Counted from the first letter of the stretch, positions 1 through 9,987 are shown. The stretch is DNA of 64,000 bases from Parvularcula sp964556115 (GCA_964556115.1 CAZKVC010000002.1:186001-250000); one strand, 5' to 3'. Notes: a model not told the origin generated them from the sequence alone. Numbers and translations are program-made.

Positions 1-1664
1 CAGGAGGAAAACCGCGCCTGCTCGCGGTCGGCGCGGATGCGGGCACGTCCCGGCAGGCGCATGGCCTGCTCACGCGGTCCGTCCCGCCGCAGAAGGTCGC
101 GAAGACCCTGATCGAGGAGGTGGCGAAGCTGGTCTTCGCTTCCTTCCTCTTCCTCCTCGATCGCCTTCATGTAGCGCTTGGCCAACTGGGTATTTCCCCC
201 GGCCTGCCCCGCGGCATGTTTCAGGTGCCTGAGCGCAAGCGCATGGCCTTCGATGGTTTCGAGGCGGACATTCTGTCCGGCAGCGCGTTTCTTGGAAACT
301 TCATCGCACCAGCTGCCGAAGACATCGCGCCATGCCTCAATGTCGAATTCGGTGAGCCCCATTTGGCCGAGGATCGCGCGTCCGGTCCAGCGGTCGTTGC
401 CCTGAGGTTCCATGGGAACGCGGACGAGACTCCTGCCGGGCTCCTGCACGATGAGGTCTGCAGCGAGCTTGTCGTGGCCATCGCAGAAGATGTCCGCGCC
501 GACTTCCAGCACGTCGCCGACGACACGCTTGGCGGGAAAGCGTCCGCCATCGACCAGGGGATAGACGTTCTCGATCGCAATCCGCTCATGCGCAAGTTCA
601 GCGAGGGCCGTGGTTCCACTGGGCCGTTCGGCCGGGCTGGAGGATTTCGCGTTCGAAGCTTTGACGAGCTTCCTTCCAGCCTGGGCATCGAGGGTCTCGA
701 TGGAGCTGAACCCGCCGCCAAGGGCTCGCAGGATGCCGGTCATCGGACCGATGGCCAGGGCTTCGTTCGCGCCTTGGGGGTCGTTGTCGAAGCGGACGGT
801 TCCGCCACCGAAGCGTCTGACCATGGAAGGGCCTTTCCGTTTCGCGTGTTGTTGCAGGGCATTGATAGAACGAAGGCGGTCCGTCGCCATTCGTTCCGCG
901 GCGGCTGCTTTCAGAAGGTAGCCGTCATGGGTCACGAGGCCCCGGAGGAGTTGCTCTTCGGCCCCGCCGCTCGGGTCCGGGTTCACAAGGAGCGGCGTTG
1001 CGGCAAGCTCCTGCGGGTAGGCATCCGCATCCGTCATAAGGGCGTCGAAACCAAGTCCTGCGTGGCGGTCGGGCTCAGCGGTTCCACCGATCAGCCATGG
1101 GCTTGTGTCAGAGCGTTTGGCGAGAAGCGCCTCCCAGAGCCGATCAGGCGCGGTATCGATGGAGGGGAGAAGAATGGCAGCGACGCCTGCCTTGCCGAGA
1201 GCTTCGATGGCTGCGAGCAACCAAGTGGCGAAATCTTCCGCCTGCCCGTCACCGGCTAGGGCCACGGTACGGCTGCGAATGCCCGCAAGCTGTCGTGGAT
1301 CGACCACACCGCGGGTATCGCGCGGGGCCTCGAACCATTCGGGATGCTCACGAACCGTGCGGCTGGTTTCAGCATGGCTCCGCCAGGGCAGCTCGGCCAC
1401 GGCCGCCAGTTCGGGCTTTCGGAAGCCCTCGGTGAACCTTTTGAACGCTGTGTCGTCGAAAGCCTGACCGGCCACCCGGTAGAAGAGGCCTTCGAAGCCC
1501 AGCTCGGCCGCTCGGGAGGCGTCCATGGAGGACGCATCGACAATGCGCAGCGGACAGCTTTCCCGCACGCCGACAGGCGCGTTGGCATGTTCTCGCGGCG
1601 CTTTTGACTTGCGCCCCGACTTGTTTCGCAGACGTTTGGAGGACGCCTTGGCGCTCTTGGACAT
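1..1664 (-). CDS. glgE: Alpha-1,4-glucan:maltose-1-phosphate maltosyltransferase, N-terminal part (runs off window)
   Basis: Reading the minus strand from ATG at 1664 gives 554 codons without a stop to the window edge, so only the amino-terminal half is seen. From about residue 360 the protein has the N-terminal domain typical of GlgE (DUF3416): ENVYPLVDGGRFPAKRVVGD, then ADIFCDGHD and MEPQGNDRW. GlgE extends alpha-glucans with maltose-1-phosphate in the cytoplasm; the GH13 catalytic barrel lies outside the window. The first roughly 350 residues are an extension beyond the core enzyme, which I cannot assign. An in-frame TAG two codons before the ATG fixes the earliest start. It diverges from glgX, with under 100 bp between them. 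Confidence 0.85.
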   Translation of the reverse strand, partial: MSKSAKASSKRLRNKSGRKSKAPREHANAPVGVRESCPLRIVDASSMDASRAAELGFEGLFYRVAGQAFDDTAFKRFTEGFRKPELAAVAELPWRSHAETSRTVREHPEWFEAPRDTRGVVDPRQLAGIRSRTVALAGDGQAEDFATWLLAAIEALGKAGVAAILLPSIDTAPDRLWEALLAKRSDTSPWLIGGTAEPDRHAGLGFDALMTDADAYPQELAATPLLVNPDPSGGAEEQLLRGLVTHDGYLLKAAAAERMATDRLRSINALQQHAKRKGPSMVRRFGGGTVRFDNDPQGANEALAIGPMTGILRALGGGFSSIETLDAQAGRKLVKASNAKSSSPAERPSGTTALAELAHERIAIENVYPLVDGGRFPAKRVVGDVLEVGADIFCDGHDKLAADLIVQEPGRSLVRVPMEPQGNDRWTGRAILGQMGLTEFDIEAWRDVFGSWCDEVSKKRAAGQNVRLETIEGHALALRHLKHAAGQAGGNTQLAKRYMKAIEEEEEGSEDQLRHLLDQGLRDLLRRDGPREQAMRLPGRARIRADREQARFSS

Positions 1665-1761
1665 ACCCTAAGGGACAGATCACCGCTGACGCCGGTTCCC
1701 CGAAAGGAACAGCTATGCGTCGGTGCGTGTTCAAGAGACCTCTCGGACAGGGAAACTCGTT

Positions 1762-3915
1762 ATGCGTGTATGGCCTGGATTGCCAACGCCCCTCGGCGCG
1801 ACCTGGGATGGGTCGGGCGTCAATTTTGCTTTGTTCTCGACCAACGCCACCAGGGTCGAGCTGTGCCTGTTCGACCGGGAGGAACGTGAGACCGATCGGA
1901 TAGCGCTGCCGGAATACACCCATGAGATCTGGCATGGATACTTCCCCGACCTCAGGCCAGGCCAGCGCTATGGTTGGCGCGTTCACGGGCCCTACGAGCC
2001 TGACGCGGGCCTGCGGTTCAACCCGAACAAGCTGCTCCTCGACCCCTACGCCAAGAAGATCAGCGGACAACTGAAATGGGACCCGGCCCTTTTCGGTTAC
2101 GAGATCGGCCACAAGGACGAGGACCTGTCCTTTTCCGACACCGACTCAGCGCCCTTCATGATGAAGTCACAGGTGGTCGACCCGGCCTTCACCTACACGG
2201 ATCACCGCCCGAAGAGGCCGGCGCACGAGACGATCCTTTATGAGATGCACCTGCGCGGTTTCACCATGCGCTGGCCGGGCATGGACGAGAGCAAGCGCGG
2301 CACCTTCGCCGGGATGACGGACCCGGATGTCGTTCAGTACCTCAAGGACCTGGGCGTGACGGCGGTGGAGCTCCTGCCGATCCATGCCTTCGTGCATGAC
2401 GAGCGCCTCGAGCGGCTGGGCCTGCGCAACTATTGGGGCTACAACTCCATAGGCTTTTTCGCTCCGCAGCCTGAATATGTAGGTCCCTATGACACGAACA
2501 GTCTCAAGACCTTCGTGCAGGTCATGCATGAGAACGGCATCGAGGTCATCCTCGACGTGGTCTACAACCATACGGCGGAAGGGAACCACCTCGGGCCGAC
2601 CCTCAGCTTCCGCGGCATCGACAATACGGCCTATTATTTCCTGACGGAGAATGGCCGCTACTACAACGACGTGACAGGAACCGGCAACTCGCTTGAGCTA
2701 AGACACCCGTACGTGCTGCGCATGGTGACGGATAGCTTGAGATACTGGGTGGAGGATATCCGTGTCGACGGCTTCCGCTTCGACCTTGCAACGACCCTGG
2801 CCCGGATCGAAGGCGAGTATTCCGAGCACGCGCCGTTCCTGACCGCAATCGCTCAGGACCCGGCGCTTTCCCAGACCAAGCTGATCGCCGAGCCATGGGA
2901 CACAGGTCCCGGCGGCTATCAGGTGGGCAGCTATCCTCCTGGCTGGTCGGAATGGAATGACCGCTACCGCGACACCGTCCGCCGGTTCTGGCACGGCTAC
3001 CGGCACGAAACCCCCGAACTTGCGACGAGGGTCTCGGGCTCACCCGACATCTTCAAAGGCCGTGGTCGCCGCCCATGGGCAAGCATCAACTTCATCACGG
3101 CCCATGACGGTTTCACGCTGCAGGACCTCGTTTCGTACAATGACAAACATAACGAGGCCAATCAGGAAGACGGCCAGGACGGACACAGCGCGAACTACTC
3201 GTCGAACCACGGCGCCGAGGGGCCTACGGATGACCCTGAGATCATCGAGACCCGCGCGAGGCAAAGGCGCAACTTCCTCGCAACGATGCTGTTGAGCCAG
3301 GGTATCCCCATGCTTCTCGCAGGTGACGAGCGTGCGCGGACTCAGGGCGGTAACAACAATGCCTACTGCCAGGACAACGAAATCGGTTGGATCGACTGGG
3401 CGAACACCCCGGAGATCAGGCACCTTCACCGGTATGTCCAACGGCTCATCGGCCTGCGAAGGAAGCATATCGTTTTTCACCGCCATCGCTACTTCAACGC
3501 CGACGTCATTCCGGGAACTGACGTTCAGGACGTACAATGGTTGAAGCTCGACGGTACAGCCATGCAGGACGATGACTGGCACGATGAGAACCGCCAGCGC
3601 TTTGCCCTCCTCCTGTCGGGGGAGGCCGGCCGGGTCCACCTCACCGGCCGCGGTGAGAAGGAAACCGACGACACGTTCCTCCTCATGATGAACGGCAGCG
3701 ACGAAGACAAACCCTATGTGCTGCCGGATGGGACGGGCTCGGATGCTCCGTGGCGGCACATGATCGCCACCGAGCGAACGGGCGGCTTCCTGCATCCCGA
3801 TGGGGCGGAGAGTCCGCTTGCGGACAGGGAAGGCATCATCAAGGCGAAGAGCCTGAATTTGTTCGTCAAGCGGGTTTACGACATGGAAAGGGGTACTGAT
3901 GACGACCATTCGTAA
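1762..3915 (+). CDS. glgX: Glycogen debranching enzyme GlgX
   Basis: GH13 isoamylase-type debranching enzyme that cleaves alpha-1,6 branches of glycogen or limit dextrin. The start MRVWPG at 1762 matches the family's usual start and has AGGGA upstream; a GTG at 1723 in the same frame would add 13 residues. The protein (717 aa, typical length) has an N-terminal CBM48-like sandwich and then the GH13 motifs: DVVYNH, DGFRFDLA with the nucleophile Asp, IAEPWD with the acid/base Glu, and ITAHDGF. Its 3' end overlaps treZ by 17 bp, so the two are probably translated together. With treZ, malQ and treY it forms one glucan-to-trehalose operon. Confidence 0.95.
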   Translation: MRVWPGLPTPLGATWDGSGVNFALFSTNATRVELCLFDREERETDRIALPEYTHEIWHGYFPDLRPGQRYGWRVHGPYEPDAGLRFNPNKLLLDPYAKKISGQLKWDPALFGYEIGHKDEDLSFSDTDSAPFMMKSQVVDPAFTYTDHRPKRPAHETILYEMHLRGFTMRWPGMDESKRGTFAGMTDPDVVQYLKDLGVTAVELLPIHAFVHDERLERLGLRNYWGYNSIGFFAPQPEYVGPYDTNSLKTFVQVMHENGIEVILDVVYNHTAEGNHLGPTLSFRGIDNTAYYFLTENGRYYNDVTGTGNSLELRHPYVLRMVTDSLRYWVEDIRVDGFRFDLATTLARIEGEYSEHAPFLTAIAQDPALSQTKLIAEPWDTGPGGYQVGSYPPGWSEWNDRYRDTVRRFWHGYRHETPELATRVSGSPDIFKGRGRRPWASINFITAHDGFTLQDLVSYNDKHNEANQEDGQDGHSANYSSNHGAEGPTDDPEIIETRARQRRNFLATMLLSQGIPMLLAGDERARTQGGNNNAYCQDNEIGWIDWANTPEIRHLHRYVQRLIGLRRKHIVFHRHRYFNADVIPGTDVQDVQWLKLDGTAMQDDDWHDENRQRFALLLSGEAGRVHLTGRGEKETDDTFLLMMNGSDEDKPYVLPDGTGSDAPWRHMIATERTGGFLHPDGAESPLADREGIIKAKSLNLFVKRVYDMERGTDDDHS

Positions 3916-5665
3916 ACACCCATTCGGCGCGGAGCTGAGCCCGGAGGGCGTTTCCTTCCGCTTCTGGTCACCCACCGGCGGCAGGCCCGAACTCGTCCTC
4001 GGCGACGAGACCTTGCCGATGACTGACGTCGGTGACGACTTCTACGAATGCTTCGCGAAAGGCGCAAAGGCCGGCCAGGCCTACGCTTTCAAGGTGGCGG
4101 GCCACACGGTTCCAGACCCGGCTTCCCGTCGGCAAGAAAGGGACGTACACGGCAGAAGTGTCATTCATGATCCGGGCGCCCACCAATGGTCTGGCGACGA
4201 TTATACGCCGAGACCGTTCTCGGAAGCCGTCATCTACGAATGCCATATCGGTACGATGACGGAGGAGGGGACCTTCGCCGCGATCGAAGCCAAGCTCGAT
4301 CACCTGCAGAATGTGGGGGTCAACACCATCGAGCTGATGCCTGTCGCGCAGTTCTCCGGCGACAGGGGATGGGGCTATGACGGCGTCCTGCCTTACGCTC
4401 CCCACAACGCCTACGGATCGCCGGACGATCTGAAGCGGCTGATCGACCAGTGCCACGCGCGGGGTATCGCGGTGATGCTCGATGTGGTCTACAACCATTT
4501 CGGTCCCGACGGGAATTATCTGCACGTCTACGCCAAGACCTTCTTCGACGAAGGTCAGCACACGCCCTGGGGCGCCGGACTCAATTTCGGGCTTCAGCCC
4601 GTGCGGGACTATTTCATCCATAATGCGCTGATGTGGCTCGAGGAATACCGCTTCGACGGCCTCCGCTTCGACGCGGTGCATGCCATCGACGCCGAGGCCG
4701 GGGGCGAGCCGTTCCTGATCGAGCTCGCAAGGTCGATCGAAGAGGCGATGCCGGGCGGCAAACCCTATCTCGTTCTCGAGAACGACGACAACGCGGCCCA
4801 CCTCATCGGCCCGGGCCATCCCTATACGGCGCAGTGGAACGACGACCTTCACCATATTCTTCACCGGCTTGCGACTGGGGAGACGGATGGTTACTATGCG
4901 GACTACGCTGACGACCCCGTTGATCGCCTGGGGCGCGCATTGGCCGAGGGGTTCGACTATCAGGGCCAGCCGTCAGGGCACCGCGGCGGCAAGGCGCGGG
5001 GTGAGCCTTCCAGGGGGCTCCATCCTTCCGCCTTCGTCTCCTTTGTCCAGAACCATGACCAGGTCGGCAACCGGGCCGAGGGCGAGCGTCTCTCGGATAC
5101 CGCGCCTCGCGAGGCCGCTGAAGCCGTCACGGCCGTCTACCTTCTCTCACCGCAAGTTCCGATGCTTTGGATGGGCGAAGAATGGGCGGCGACGTCGCGT
5201 TTCCCATTCTTCTGCGACTTTCACGGCGAGCTTGCCGATGCGGTGAGGGAAGGGCGCCGCCGCGAGTTCGCCCAGTTCAAGCGCTTCCGCGACGAGAAGG
5301 CCCGGGAAGCCATCCCCGACCCCAACGCTGCCGCGACCTTCGAGGCGGCGAAGCTCGACTGGTCGGAAATCGGCAATGCTTCGCACAAGGATCGGCTGGA
5401 CTTCTTCAAACGCCTCCTCAGCCTGCGGCAGGAACATGTGCTGCCGCTGACAAAAGGGCGGTTCGAGGGCGCAGACTGTTCGGCGGACGACAGCCACTTT
5501 GAGGTGACCTGGCACTTCGAGAATGGATCGCTCGCCCTTCGCGGACAGTTGGGGGGAGAGGCGAGCCGGGTAGAGAACCCTTCGACCGGAGAGCCTTTCG
5601 TTGTGGTGGGGGCGGAGGAAGGCAAGGCCGCCTCATGGTGGGTGACCGCGGCGGTTTCGCCATGA
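3899..5665 (+). CDS. treZ: Malto-oligosyltrehalose trehalohydrolase TreZ
   Basis: GH13 enzyme that releases free trehalose from the maltooligosyl-trehalose made by TreY. The 588-aa protein begins with a short beta-domain (HPFGAELSPEGVSFRFWSP) and carries DVVYNHFGPDGNYL, DGLRFDAVHAI, VLENDDN and VQNHDQVGNR, the TreZ versions of the four GH13 motifs. AAAGGGG lies just before the ATG, inside the end of glgX. The stop codon overlaps the malQ start. The pairing with treY three genes along fixes the TreYZ route. Confidence 0.95.
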   Translation: MTTIRKHPFGAELSPEGVSFRFWSPTGGRPELVLGDETLPMTDVGDDFYECFAKGAKAGQAYAFKVAGHTVPDPASRRQERDVHGRSVIHDPGAHQWSGDDYTPRPFSEAVIYECHIGTMTEEGTFAAIEAKLDHLQNVGVNTIELMPVAQFSGDRGWGYDGVLPYAPHNAYGSPDDLKRLIDQCHARGIAVMLDVVYNHFGPDGNYLHVYAKTFFDEGQHTPWGAGLNFGLQPVRDYFIHNALMWLEEYRFDGLRFDAVHAIDAEAGGEPFLIELARSIEEAMPGGKPYLVLENDDNAAHLIGPGHPYTAQWNDDLHHILHRLATGETDGYYADYADDPVDRLGRALAEGFDYQGQPSGHRGGKARGEPSRGLHPSAFVSFVQNHDQVGNRAEGERLSDTAPREAAEAVTAVYLLSPQVPMLWMGEEWAATSRFPFFCDFHGELADAVREGRRREFAQFKRFRDEKAREAIPDPNAAATFEAAKLDWSEIGNASHKDRLDFFKRLLSLRQEHVLPLTKGRFEGADCSADDSHFEVTWHFENGSLALRGQLGGEASRVENPSTGEPFVVVGAEEGKAASWWVTAAVSP

Positions 5666-7338
5666 GCCGCAAGCTTGTCTACGACGAATATGAAGACAGT
5701 TCAGGCGAGATCAGGCGACCGCCGGCCTCGGTCATCGAGACCCTGGAGAAGCGCCTCGGTGCGACCGTCCTTCCAACGGCAACCGCCAGGTCGCTCCGTG
5801 CACTGAAGCCAGAGAAGCGTTCGTCGGGTCTCGCGCTGCAGCTCTATGCCCTGCGCCATGAGGGCGATTGGGGCATGGGCGACTTTGCTGGGCTGGCGAA
5901 GGTCTGCAAATGGGGCGCCGAGCAAGGGCTGACCTATATCGGCGTCAATCCCCTGCATGCGCTCAAGACCGCCCTGCCTGCGGCTGGCAGCCCCTATTAT
6001 CCTGTCTCCCGTTTTGCGCTTCATCCCCTTTATATCAGCATCGACTGGCTTGCGGACGAGCTCTCCGTTCCAGTCTCACTGCACGATGATGCAGCCAGCG
6101 CGCTCAGGCGGGCAAGGGGAGCGGATTTGATCGACTATGACGCCGTCAGTACGGCGAAGATCGCGGCACTGCGGGAAATCTACGCGGCAGCCCCGCTGCC
6201 GGCCGAGGCCGAAGCTTTTCTTTCCTCCCCGAGTGACGGGATCAGGGCCCATGCCATTTGGGAGGCGTTCTGCCATGCCGGGTCCGGTCCGGCGAGCCAG
6301 GACATTCTCACCGGGGCGGAAGCCGTTCCTGAGAGCATGACGGAGGAAGTGAGGTTTCACCTGTTCCTGCAGTGGGCCGCCGACCGCCAACTCATGGCGG
6401 CCTCGACAGCAGGCGGCAAGAGGACCAGTCTCTATCTCGACCTGGCCGTTGGCGCTGCACCTGACGGGTCAGAAGTGCAGGGCAAGCCGAACGCCTATGT
6501 CGAAGGAGTCCGCCTCGGCGCACCGCCGGACCTGATGGGACCGCAGGGGCAGGACTGGGGCATCACGCCTCTGCATCCGGTGAACCTTGCCAGAGGGGAA
6601 GGAAAGGCCTTCGGCGACATGCTGGCGGCTTCCGCTGCCTATGCCGGTGCACTGAGGATCGACCATGCACTCGGGCTCGAGCGGCAGTTCTTCATTCCCG
6701 AAGATGCGCAGGCGAAGGAAGCGACTTACGTGGCGTTTCCTCGCGATCTTCTGTTCGATACGATCGCTGAGGTCAGCGCCGGGCATGACTGCGTGATGAT
6801 CGGGGAGGCTTTGGGTACTGTCCCGCCTGGCCTGGTCGCCGCCATGCACAGCCAGTCGATCTTCTCATACGAGGTGACGAGATGGGCCCGCGACGAGGAA
6901 GATGAATTCCTCGATGCTGACGATTATCCTGAGCTTTGCCTCGCTGCTGCAACGACCCATGACATCGCTCCCATTGCAGGCTGGTTGAATGGCAAGGATC
7001 TCGAGGCGCGGCTCGGCGCAGGCCAGATCACACAGAAGGAGCAGGCTTCGGAAGAGAAGACTCGGGCCGAGGAAAAGGCCGGACTGCTCGCTCTGTGGGA
7101 TGTTGACGAAGCAGCCCCAGCCAAAGACGTGGTCCTGGCTGCCCATGCGTTTCTCAAACGATCGAAAGCGATGATCGCGATGATGACGCTCGAAGACCTT
7201 CTCCTTCAGGAGGACATGATGAACCTGCCGGGTACGACGGATGAGCATCCGAACTGGAAGCGGCGCTATGCGAAAATGTTCGATGATTGGTCGGTAGACG
7301 AAGCTGTCCTTGCGCGGCTTGAGGCTGGCCTGCGATGA
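5662..7338 (+). CDS. malQ: 4-alpha-glucanotransferase (amylomaltase) MalQ
   Basis: GH77 enzyme that transfers alpha-1,4-glucan segments between maltodextrins. Seen motifs: YYPVSRFALHPLYI in the N-terminal half, GALRIDHALGLERQF with the nucleophile Asp, IGEALGTVP with the acid/base Glu, and TTHDIAPIAGW. I chose the ATG at 5662 because it overlaps the treZ stop as ATGA; an ATG at 5635 in the same frame would add nine unlikely residues and a 31-bp overlap. The protein is 558 aa. Sitting between treZ and treY, it probably reshapes short maltodextrins left by GlgX into TreY substrates. Confidence 0.92.
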   Translation: MSRKLVYDEYEDSSGEIRRPPASVIETLEKRLGATVLPTATARSLRALKPEKRSSGLALQLYALRHEGDWGMGDFAGLAKVCKWGAEQGLTYIGVNPLHALKTALPAAGSPYYPVSRFALHPLYISIDWLADELSVPVSLHDDAASALRRARGADLIDYDAVSTAKIAALREIYAAAPLPAEAEAFLSSPSDGIRAHAIWEAFCHAGSGPASQDILTGAEAVPESMTEEVRFHLFLQWAADRQLMAASTAGGKRTSLYLDLAVGAAPDGSEVQGKPNAYVEGVRLGAPPDLMGPQGQDWGITPLHPVNLARGEGKAFGDMLAASAAYAGALRIDHALGLERQFFIPEDAQAKEATYVAFPRDLLFDTIAEVSAGHDCVMIGEALGTVPPGLVAAMHSQSIFSYEVTRWARDEEDEFLDADDYPELCLAAATTHDIAPIAGWLNGKDLEARLGAGQITQKEQASEEKTRAEEKAGLLALWDVDEAAPAKDVVLAAHAFLKRSKAMIAMMTLEDLLLQEDMMNLPGTTDEHPNWKRRYAKMFDDWSVDEAVLARLEAGLR

Positions 7339-9518
7339 GCCGACCGATCACGTCTTTTTATCGCCTGCAGTTCGGCCAGGACATGACCTTTGCAAAGGCG
7401 GCTGCTCTTGTTCCCTATCTTGACGATCTCGGTATCAGTCATCTCTACGCCAGCCCGATCTTCGAAGCCCGGCCCGGCTCGACGCACGGATATGATGTCA
7501 CCGACCCCAACCGGTTCTCCTCGGTACTGGGAGGTGCCGAAGGTTTCGATCGTCTGAGTGCCGCCCTGCATGGTGTCGATATGGGATTGATGCTCGACAT
7601 CGTGCCGAACCACATGGCGGCGAGCGAGCATAACGTCTACCTCAAGGATGTGCTGAAGAACGGTACTGGGTCGCCCCATGCCTGCTTCTTCGATATTGAT
7701 TGGGGTGCTGAGGAACGCCTCACGCTTCCCATTCTGGGGAAGCCGCTCAAGGAGGTTCTCGAGATCGGCGAGCTCTCGGTCGTGGAGGAGGACGGGCAGT
7801 CTTTCCTCGCTTATTACGATCGGCGCTTTCCGCTCCGCGAAGGCACGAGCACGCTGCCGCTGCCTGACCTCGTTGAGGCGCAGCACTACCGCCTGACTTT
7901 CTGGCGCGAGCTGGACACACTCAATTACCGGCGGTTCTTCGACATCACGGACCTGATCGGCATGCGGCAGGAAGACGAGCGGGTGTTCGAAGGGACCCAC
8001 CGCCTGGTTCGGCAGCTCCTGGCGGACGGCAGGGTCGATGCGCTCCGTGTCGACCATATCGATGGACTTCGAGACCCGGGCGAGTACCTTCGCAACCTTG
8101 CTGGTCTCTTTCCCCACCCGGAAGATCCTCCGATTTACGTCGAAAAGATCCTGGAAGGCGATGAGACCCTTCCTCCCGAATGGCCGGTCAGGGGAGAGAC
8201 CGGCTATTGGACGCTGGGCCGGATGGACAGGCTCTTCATGCCGCCTTCGTCCGAAGCCGTGTTCGCTGACCATGCACCGTCGGCATACGGCAGGGAAGCT
8301 TTCGAGCGGACGGTCGAGAAGGCCAAGACGGAAATACTGGAAACCAGCTTTGCACATGAGTTCGGCTCACTGGCGAAGCGACTGTCGGTGCCGAAAGGCC
8401 GCCTTCAGGAACTCGCGAAGAGTTTCTCCGTCTACAGAACCTACTTGTCCCCGCATGCGCTGCCGGCCGAGAACGATCGCGAGCGGCGAAAGCTTCGACA
8501 TTTCGCCGAAGCGGCCGGTACGCAGACCCTCACCGGTCAGCTCGGTGATCCGGCACGCGACGTTGCGATGCGGTTCCAGCAGATGACCGGGCCGATCATG
8601 GCGAAGTCGCTGGAGGATACGACCTTCTACCGCTACATCGGTAATTTCGCGCTCAATGAAGTCGGCAGCGATCCGGCGGAGTTCTCTCTTTCAGCGGAAG
8701 ATCTGCACACCGAGACAAAAGCGAGAATGGCGCGTCACCCGCAGGCCATGAACACGCTCTCGACCCATGACACCAAACGCAGCGAAGATGCCCGGGCCCG
8801 GCTGATCGCAGCTGCGTGGAATGCGGACAGCGTGGTACCGAAGCTCGCAAGCATCGCCTCATCGCTCGGTGCGCCGAGCGAACGCAGCGGCTACCACCTC
8901 GCGCAGGCGGCCCTGGCAATCTGGGATCCGGCCAAACACGGCGCGATGACTGAGCGCCTCGCTGCGTATATCGTCAAAGCGGAGAGGGAGGCAAAGCTCG
9001 ATACCTCATGGATCGACCCCAGCTCCGCCTATGAAGGCGAACTGAAAGCGTCCGCGGAACGTCTGGTGCAAGAGCAGGGGCCGGCCTTCGACGACCTCGT
9101 CGGAGAGCTCGATGAAGCGGAGGCTGCGATCGTTCTCGGTCGCGCTGTCCTCAAGCTCACCCTCGCCGGGATACCTGACACCTACCAGGGAACGGAGAGG
9201 ATTGCCCGCCGCCTTGTCGATCCTGACAACCGCTCCGCGCCCGATTGGAACGGGGAGCTGCAAACCCAACTCGACCGCCGGAAGTTCGGCGTCACGCGAA
9301 AGCTGCTGCGCCTGCGCCGTGAGAACCCGAGGCTCTTCACGGAAGGCGCCTACGAGCCCATCGCGGCGCCGCCGCATTGTTTCGGCTTCAGGCGCCGGCA
9401 TGATGATCAGTCGCTCGAGGTCACCATCGCCCTGCGCTCGGGCACCGCACTCCCACGATTGAACGGACGGCAGGTCATTGACGAACCCTTCGCCCGTGTT
9501 TCCCTGCTCTCCGGCTGA
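7335..9518 (+). CDS. treY: Malto-oligosyltrehalose synthase TreY
   Basis: GH13 enzyme that rearranges the reducing-end alpha-1,4 bond of a maltodextrin to the alpha,alpha-1,1 bond of trehalose. The 727-aa protein starts SRPITSFYRLQF, typical of TreY, and carries DIVPNHMA, DALRVDHIDGL, YVEKILEGDE and STHDTKRSEDARARL. It overlaps malQ by ATGA (7335-7338) and is the last gene of the run. No obvious intrinsic terminator follows. Trehalose in such bacteria usually serves as an osmo- and desiccation protectant; that role here is inferred. Confidence 0.95.
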   Translation: MSRPITSFYRLQFGQDMTFAKAAALVPYLDDLGISHLYASPIFEARPGSTHGYDVTDPNRFSSVLGGAEGFDRLSAALHGVDMGLMLDIVPNHMAASEHNVYLKDVLKNGTGSPHACFFDIDWGAEERLTLPILGKPLKEVLEIGELSVVEEDGQSFLAYYDRRFPLREGTSTLPLPDLVEAQHYRLTFWRELDTLNYRRFFDITDLIGMRQEDERVFEGTHRLVRQLLADGRVDALRVDHIDGLRDPGEYLRNLAGLFPHPEDPPIYVEKILEGDETLPPEWPVRGETGYWTLGRMDRLFMPPSSEAVFADHAPSAYGREAFERTVEKAKTEILETSFAHEFGSLAKRLSVPKGRLQELAKSFSVYRTYLSPHALPAENDRERRKLRHFAEAAGTQTLTGQLGDPARDVAMRFQQMTGPIMAKSLEDTTFYRYIGNFALNEVGSDPAEFSLSAEDLHTETKARMARHPQAMNTLSTHDTKRSEDARARLIAAAWNADSVVPKLASIASSLGAPSERSGYHLAQAALAIWDPAKHGAMTERLAAYIVKAEREAKLDTSWIDPSSAYEGELKASAERLVQEQGPAFDDLVGELDEAEAAIVLGRAVLKLTLAGIPDTYQGTERIARRLVDPDNRSAPDWNGELQTQLDRRKFGVTRKLLRLRRENPRLFTEGAYEPIAAPPHCFGFRRRHDDQSLEVTIALRSGTALPRLNGRQVIDEPFARVSLLSG

Positions 9519-9645
9519 GCGGCCGCACGCCTGAGCTCTGGCGCCATCGAAAAGGGGTGGAAAGGTCTTTCAGGGCCGGTCCTTCGTTCGGAACTTCGAT
9601 GGGAATAAAACTGCCCGGGTCGCCGAATTTACCGCCCATTGGCGC

Positions 9646-9674
9646 TTGACGCCCCTGCCACGCTTCTCTAATCC
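9646..9674 (+). promoter_or_regulatory. Sigma-70-type promoter for tRNA-Asp
   Basis: TTGACG at 9646-9651 and TAATCC at 9669-9674 are separated by exactly 17 bp and end 29 bp before the mature tRNA 5' end. Spacing and position fit a housekeeping promoter for the tRNA gene. Assignment is by motif only. Confidence 0.55.
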
Positions 9675-9703
9675 GACGCTTCGCCTCGTCATATGAGGCT
9701 CGC

Positions 9704-9780
9704 GCGGGTGTAGCTCAGTTGGTTAGAGTGCCGGCCTGTCACGCCGGAGGTCGCGGGTTCGAGCCCCGTCACTCGCGCCA
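9704..9780 (+). tRNA. tRNA-Asp (anticodon GTC)
   Basis: A full cloverleaf can be drawn: acceptor GCGGGTG pairs with CACTCGC at 9770-9776, the D-arm includes TAGCTCAGTTGG, the anticodon stem is CCGGC/GCCGG around GTC at 9738-9740, the T-arm contains GGTTCGAGCC, and CCA is encoded at 9778-9780. A GTC anticodon reads Asp codons. The gene stands alone, followed by non-coding sequence and a broken hydrolase gene. Confidence 0.97.
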
Positions 9781-9987
9781 CTTTCCTTTCTTGGGAGAGT
9801 GCCTAAAGATCTGTAATTCCATAGAATTCTGTTCGTGACGTTTGTAGCCCTGGCGGGGTTTTCGCTGTTTGCACCACATTTTGCCCTACGAAATGCAAAC
9901 CGGCTGCACGACGAAATCGATGAACCGATCCTTGTCCGGAACAAAGTTTCGTAAGCGTCGCCGTGGGGTCTGGCGACGGTCTCCACG
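9781..9987. other. Non-coding stretch downstream of tRNA-Asp
   Basis: No convincing gene on either strand. The only structure I see is a widely spaced inverted repeat, GTTTGCA at 9867-9873 and TGCAAAC at 9894-9900. The stretch is less GC-rich than the coding sequence around it. No integrase gene and no second copy of the tRNA 3' end was noticed nearby. Confidence 0.5.

Noticed and set aside
120..1259. Long plus-strand open frame (379 codons)
   Set aside because: It is antisense to glgE, whose minus-strand reading shows a clear DUF3416 domain; long antisense frames are common in GC-rich DNA.
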